Assembly (NCBI GenBank): GCA_027382625.1
Contig: JAJKFJ010008175.1
Location: 1-15,742, forward strand
Reading direction: 5' to 3'
DNA from: Tetmemena sp. SeJ-2015
Lineage: Eukaryota > Ciliophora > Spirotrichea > Sporadotrichida > Oxytrichidae
DNA: 15,742 nucleotides
Positions 12,978-15,742 of the stretch are shown one piece after another. The translations under genes were made by a program, and so were the position numbers. Within the stretch, counting starts at the first letter, position 1, and each line of letters opens with the position of its first letter. Below the pieces are notes generated by a model. It saw nothing but the letters and a program-made list of their open reading frames with translations. It was not told the origin of the DNA and did not search any database.

Positions 12978-15394
12978 TGAAATTTATTATGATAATTATC
13001 TTTTGATTAAATATGATAGTAACTTAGGGTTGATAAGTGAGATGATTCTTGCATACACAAAGAAGCAAAGGAATCATGATCAAAACACAGTAGATGCAAT
13101 TCTTAACATTCTAGAACTCATTTAGCAAAAGGGATAAGAAAGCTTAAAGAAAAACAATGACCTCATCAAGAGAAATATTGGATTATGATCATACAAAGAG
13201 TGTGTATGAGCAAGTATAATTCTATATATAATAATTTCACTAATTTCATAAGTTTCTTTTTTAAATTTCTATACTTAGATTTTTAGTTCTTAAACTTTGA
13301 ACAAGATAGCACAAGACCAAAATTATATGCCTGAGAGTATAGGTCTTGCTTTGAAGTTGATTGCTGATATGGGACTTAAGAACTATGCAGCCATAAATGA
13401 TGACATAGAAATAGCCATCACCATATTTTAGAGACTGAAGGACAGAGTAGTTGACCTGGAGCATGATGGAATTCTTGGAATAAGAAGTGACATGGAGGCT
13501 TTAAGCTATATTGAGGCCTTGAATAAATTGAGAGAGTGCTATCAACAGCACTTGAAGGACGCTAATAAGAGAAATATGCTAGAACTCAAAAATGTTTTCA
13601 CTTGCTATATATTGATTCTAGAGTCATTTGTGCTAAATTACCTCAACAAGGAGGGCATGAAATGTAATCCTGAGATTACATACTTCAAATTTTATACAAT
13701 TTCATTTTTCAGTTTATTTTTACTTGCTGTTCTTGTATTTAAGCAAACTTGACATGGGAGCTAACAACTCTTCAGTTTTGCTGTATTCCATTTTGCTTAA
13801 AGACCACGAGGATATCAAGATCAAGAAGGAAGCTATTCAATAGTTAGAAAATTTCGCCTCTGAAACTAAGAAGGGGAATAACAAAAACATTCTAAGGAGT
13901 TTCTTGAGGGATGTGGAGGCATATCTCCACAGAAACAAAATGAATTATATTGAAATTGGCAGAGATGAACACTAATTCCAGGAGTTCATTTCTTTCAACA
14001 ATGATAGATTCTTCAATCATTTTTACATTATATGAGCAATTCACTTTGAGCTTTGTAGAGAAACTTGAGGAACTTACCCACTTTTCAATTCAGTTCTTCA
14101 AGAATGAACTTTCTATTTAAGAAGATGAAAAGATGGATCTTGAGGACGGCTAGGAAGTGCAAGAAAAGTTGGAGCGATTACTTACTATGAATTTAAACCA
14201 AAACTATACCACCATTAAAATTAATTGTGCGTCTAACTTAATTATAAATGAGTGTTTTATCATTAAATCAGACTTTTCCAGAGCTTTGGAAATGATTCAA
14301 GAGTATCTGGATCTCAAACCTGCAATTGGAGTGCTGCAATCAGTCGCACTCACTTTGATATATAAGATCTCCTAAAACTCAACTCATCTGCATCATCGCG
14401 TAACCTCCCTTAAGATCATAATTAGGATCCTTAAATCTAACCCAGAGGGATAAAGCAATTTCTTGTAAAGTGTGATTTAGAATGTGACCTCACAAGAGAA
14501 ATCAATTGATAAACTTAACCACGAAGCCAAGCTCAATCATATATTCCAAGTTGCGCTGGTCTTAACATAGAATGCAACAATGGAAAGTTAGAATACTAGA
14601 GCAGATATAGAAAATACTTTGAACCAGATGACTGAATCTATTCTCCTAAACACCAATCTATCTCCCAATATCATTGAACTCATCAAGTTCTTGGTAGTTA
14701 ATTAAAATACTGTTCTAATTAAAACTATATTACATTAGAAGTAGTCTGTTTGAGGAAAATAGGCCAGAGAGTTAATTTAAATGATAAAATTCTAGGCCAC
14801 GAAAAGCTTGAAAAAGTAATTAAAAGTCTTCTTAGCTTTGTCAAGAGAGGGGAAATAGATATCGTTTTCAGAAAGCATGTAAGAATTTCTCATTTATTAA
14901 AAGAAATTTAGATCCTTTAAAACTATGCTGGCATCCTTAAAAAGGCAGAGAAGGAATACATTCTGAGCAAGCAATAGGAACTTTAGGACGCTTTAATCCA
15001 ACAAGATAATGTGGATTTGCAAGAGTAAAATTCTCAAGCTCTCGCCAAAGTAAGAATATTTCGAATCTTATTAATAAATAGATGAATTTATATGTGTCTG
15101 AGGAGTAGCTTTTGATTTTTAATTTTAATTGAGTTTTATTTGCAATTATTATTTTTCTGATGCTTGGAGCTTTTGATATACTCTAAATCTCTAGCAGAGA
15201 AAGTGTTTGCGAAGATAGATGAAAATATCACTCTTAACTTAAAAAGGAACTGCGCCATAGCTCTTTATGCAGTAATCGAGCTTTTTGGAAAGAAATCTTA
15301 AGCTAACAAATATTTATAAAAAAGAAGGGGCAAAAGACTTTATGAGATGAATAGAATAATAAATGTTTTCACTACTTTATTGGCAAATTTTTGA
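12978..15394 (+). CDS. Unrecognised helical (HEAT-like) protein, start uncertain
   Basis: About 628 codons remain from GAA 12979 to TGA 15392-15394 after removing eight IESs. The protein is almost wholly amphipathic helix, for example NTVDAILNILELIQQKGQE, ESIGLALKLIADMGLKNY, MEALSYIEALNKLRECYQ, PAIGVLQSVALTLIYKIS and LHHRVTSLKIIIRILKSN. There is one acidic linker (IQEDEKMDLEDGQEVQEKLE) and a basic C-terminus (KYLQKRRGKRLYEMNRI). This pattern suggests an alpha-solenoid scaffold, but I recognise no family and it does not look like the missing centre of ECM29. No clear start codon: ATG 13042 is in frame, while sequence upstream also reads well. It may be an independent gene lacking its first MDS, or a continuation of ECM29. 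Its last codons overlap the opposite-strand gene at 15369. Confidence 0.62.
12988..13011. other. IES, 24 bp, pointer TATGATA, in frame
   Basis: The 7-base repeat is at 12988-12994 and 13012-13018 around AT-rich DNA. Length is a multiple of three and stop-free. Excision gives IEIYYDSNLGLISEMILAYT. Confidence 0.66.
13167..13301. other. IES, 135 bp, pointer CAAGA
   Basis: CAAGA occurs at 13167-13171 and 13302-13306. The insert is AT-rich and contains several TGA codons in the gene's frame. Excision gives KKNNDLIKIAQDQNYMPESI. Confidence 0.78.
13579..13617. other. IES, 39 bp, pointer CTAGA, in frame and stop-free
   Basis: CTAGA occurs at 13579-13583 and 13618-13622. The insert would add a hydrophobic, Cys-containing stretch. 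Excision gives NKRNMLESFVLNYLNKEG. Inferred from the repeat and protein context, since no stop or frameshift forces it. Confidence 0.74.
13686..13743. other. IES, 58 bp, pointer CAAA
   Basis: CAAA occurs at 13686-13689 and 13744-13747 around T-rich DNA. The retained frame stops at TGA 13750-13752. Excision gives EITYFKLDMGANNSSVLLYS. Confidence 0.74.
14012..14039. other. IES, 28 bp, pointer TTCA
   Basis: TTCA occurs at 14012-14015 and 14040-14043. The retained frame ends at TGA 14033-14035. Excision gives NNDRFFTLSFVEKLEELTHF. Confidence 0.68.
14213..14260. other. IES, 48 bp, pointer CATTAAA, in frame and stop-free
   Basis: The 7-base repeat is at 14213-14219 and 14261-14267. The insert is AT-rich, a multiple of three and open. 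Excision gives NQNYTTIKSDFSRALEMIQE. Confidence 0.8.
14694..14740. other. IES, 47 bp, pointer GTAGT
   Basis: GTAGT occurs at 14694-14698 and 14741-14745. The retained frame stops at TGA 14751-14753. Excision gives IIELIKFLVVCLRKIGQRVN. Confidence 0.87.
14879..14911 (+). other. Possible 33-nt GT-AG intron
   Basis: GTAAGA...ATTTAG, phase 0, AT-rich, within AAG CAT|...|ATC CTT. Removal would give VFRKHILQNYAGILKKAEKE. The stretch is also open if retained (VRISHLLKEIQ), so this rests on the splice-like ends only. Confidence 0.35.
15047..15199. other. IES, 153 bp, pointer AAAGT
   Basis: AAAGT occurs at 15047-15051 and 15200-15204. The retained frame ends at TGA soon after 15080. Excision gives NSQALAKVFAKIDENITLNL. 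It also begins GTAAGA near the left pointer, but no acceptor in the correct phase lies at the right end, so an intron is less likely. Confidence 0.78.
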
Positions 15395-15742
15395 GATTAG
15401 GGATTACAGGGATCAGGTTTTCAAAAGTTGACAATGTGTTCATCGGCTCTAAATGAGGATGCTTTTGCATCTATCTAGATGCGTTGCTGGAATCAGGGAG
15501 TGTAGTATTAAACTAAGTCTAAGTCGAGTAGAACTTATTTGCTTGAGGTGGGTTGTACTTAACTGATGAGTTATTTCCTAACCTCATATCCTCTCTTGTC
15601 TCTACCGACGTATTGTCAATATTCTGCCTAGCTCTTGATTGTGGAGGAATTTCACTGTTGAAATTAGAAGGGGAGAGAAGAGAAGATTAAGCAGTGGCTA
15701 TGGAACTTCTTAGATTCTGTTGAGAGGCGCTATGACCTAAGC
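15369..15742 (-). CDS. Ser/Gln/Pro-rich protein, C-terminal part (5' beyond window)
   Basis: On the minus strand, with TAA/TAG as Gln, an open frame runs in from the window edge (LGHSASQQNLRSSIATAQSS) through about 124 codons to TGA at 15371-15369. The composition is low-complexity Ser/Asn/Gln/Pro (SPSNFNSEIPPQSRARQNID, YNPPQANKFYSTQTQFNTTL), ending ENLIPVIPNLKNLPIKQ. No domain is recognisable; it looks like a disordered tail. It converges on the plus-strand gene whose stop is at 15392-15394. No IES is needed in the visible part. Confidence 0.68.

Noticed and set aside
12669..13464. Minus-strand ORFs at 12669-12857 and 13261-13464
   Set aside because: They lie antisense to supported coding segments and cross IES boundaries. 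Their translations are low-complexity Tyr/Leu/Phe.
1..15742. All inserts as spliceosomal introns of a somatic gene
   Set aside because: Most lack GT-AG ends, and most have direct repeats in matching codon phase, which introns do not need.
1..15742. Paramecium, Tetrahymena or Euplotes origin
   Set aside because: Pointers are not fixed TA. Euplotes reads TGA as Cys and stops at TAA/TAG, which are used as sense codons throughout these genes.
1..15742. Telomeric C4A4/G4T4 repeats, transposase genes, tRNA/rRNA genes or CRISPR arrays
   Set aside because: I scanned for them and saw none that could be supported.

Overview
This window reads as germline (micronuclear) DNA of a hypotrich or related spirotrich ciliate, probably an Oxytricha/Stylonychia/Tetmemena-type organism. 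Three observations support this. (1) Genes stay open only if TAA and TAG are read as glutamine, and they end at TGA. (2) Each gene is interrupted by short, mostly AT-rich inserts flanked by direct repeats of 3-9 bases. Removing one repeat copy plus the insert restores one continuous reading frame. These are internal eliminated sequences (IESs) between macronuclear-destined segments (MDSs), and the repeats are pointers. Pointers differ at every junction, unlike the fixed TA of Paramecium or Euplotes. (3) Several unrelated genes lie 170-350 bases apart, whereas the somatic genome of these ciliates normally holds one gene per nanochromosome. I found about 43 IES candidates (13-208 bp), two good GT-AG introns and one doubtful one.

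Layout: 1-1356 (+), 3' part of a coiled-coil protein with a C-terminal GAS2/GAR microtubule-binding domain. 1510-2240 (+), a related coiled-coil segment that stops before a GAR core and lacks a start; it is either a paralogue fragment or out-of-order MDSs of the same kind of gene. 2413-5532 (-), a complete 853-residue WD40-like protein with an MGN...CC lipidation-type N-terminus, broken by 7 IESs and one intron. 5877-8680 (+), a complete 726-residue protein of unknown function broken by 12 IESs. 8868-about 12977 (+), a homologue of the proteasome adaptor ECM29; the N-terminal ~400 and C-terminal ~850 residues are present but about 600 central residues are missing, so the gene looks scrambled or dispersed. 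About 12978-15394 (+), a helical, HEAT-like protein that I do not recognise, possibly continuous with ECM29. 15369-15742 (-), the C-terminal end of a Ser/Gln/Pro-rich protein, tail to tail with and slightly overlapping the previous gene.

The genes do not form an operon or pathway. The common theme is that none is translatable until development-specific DNA elimination has occurred. The codon arithmetic is a strong internal check: after subtracting the proposed IESs and intron, genes 1 to 4 come to 385, 199, 854 and 727 whole codons, each with a single terminal TGA.
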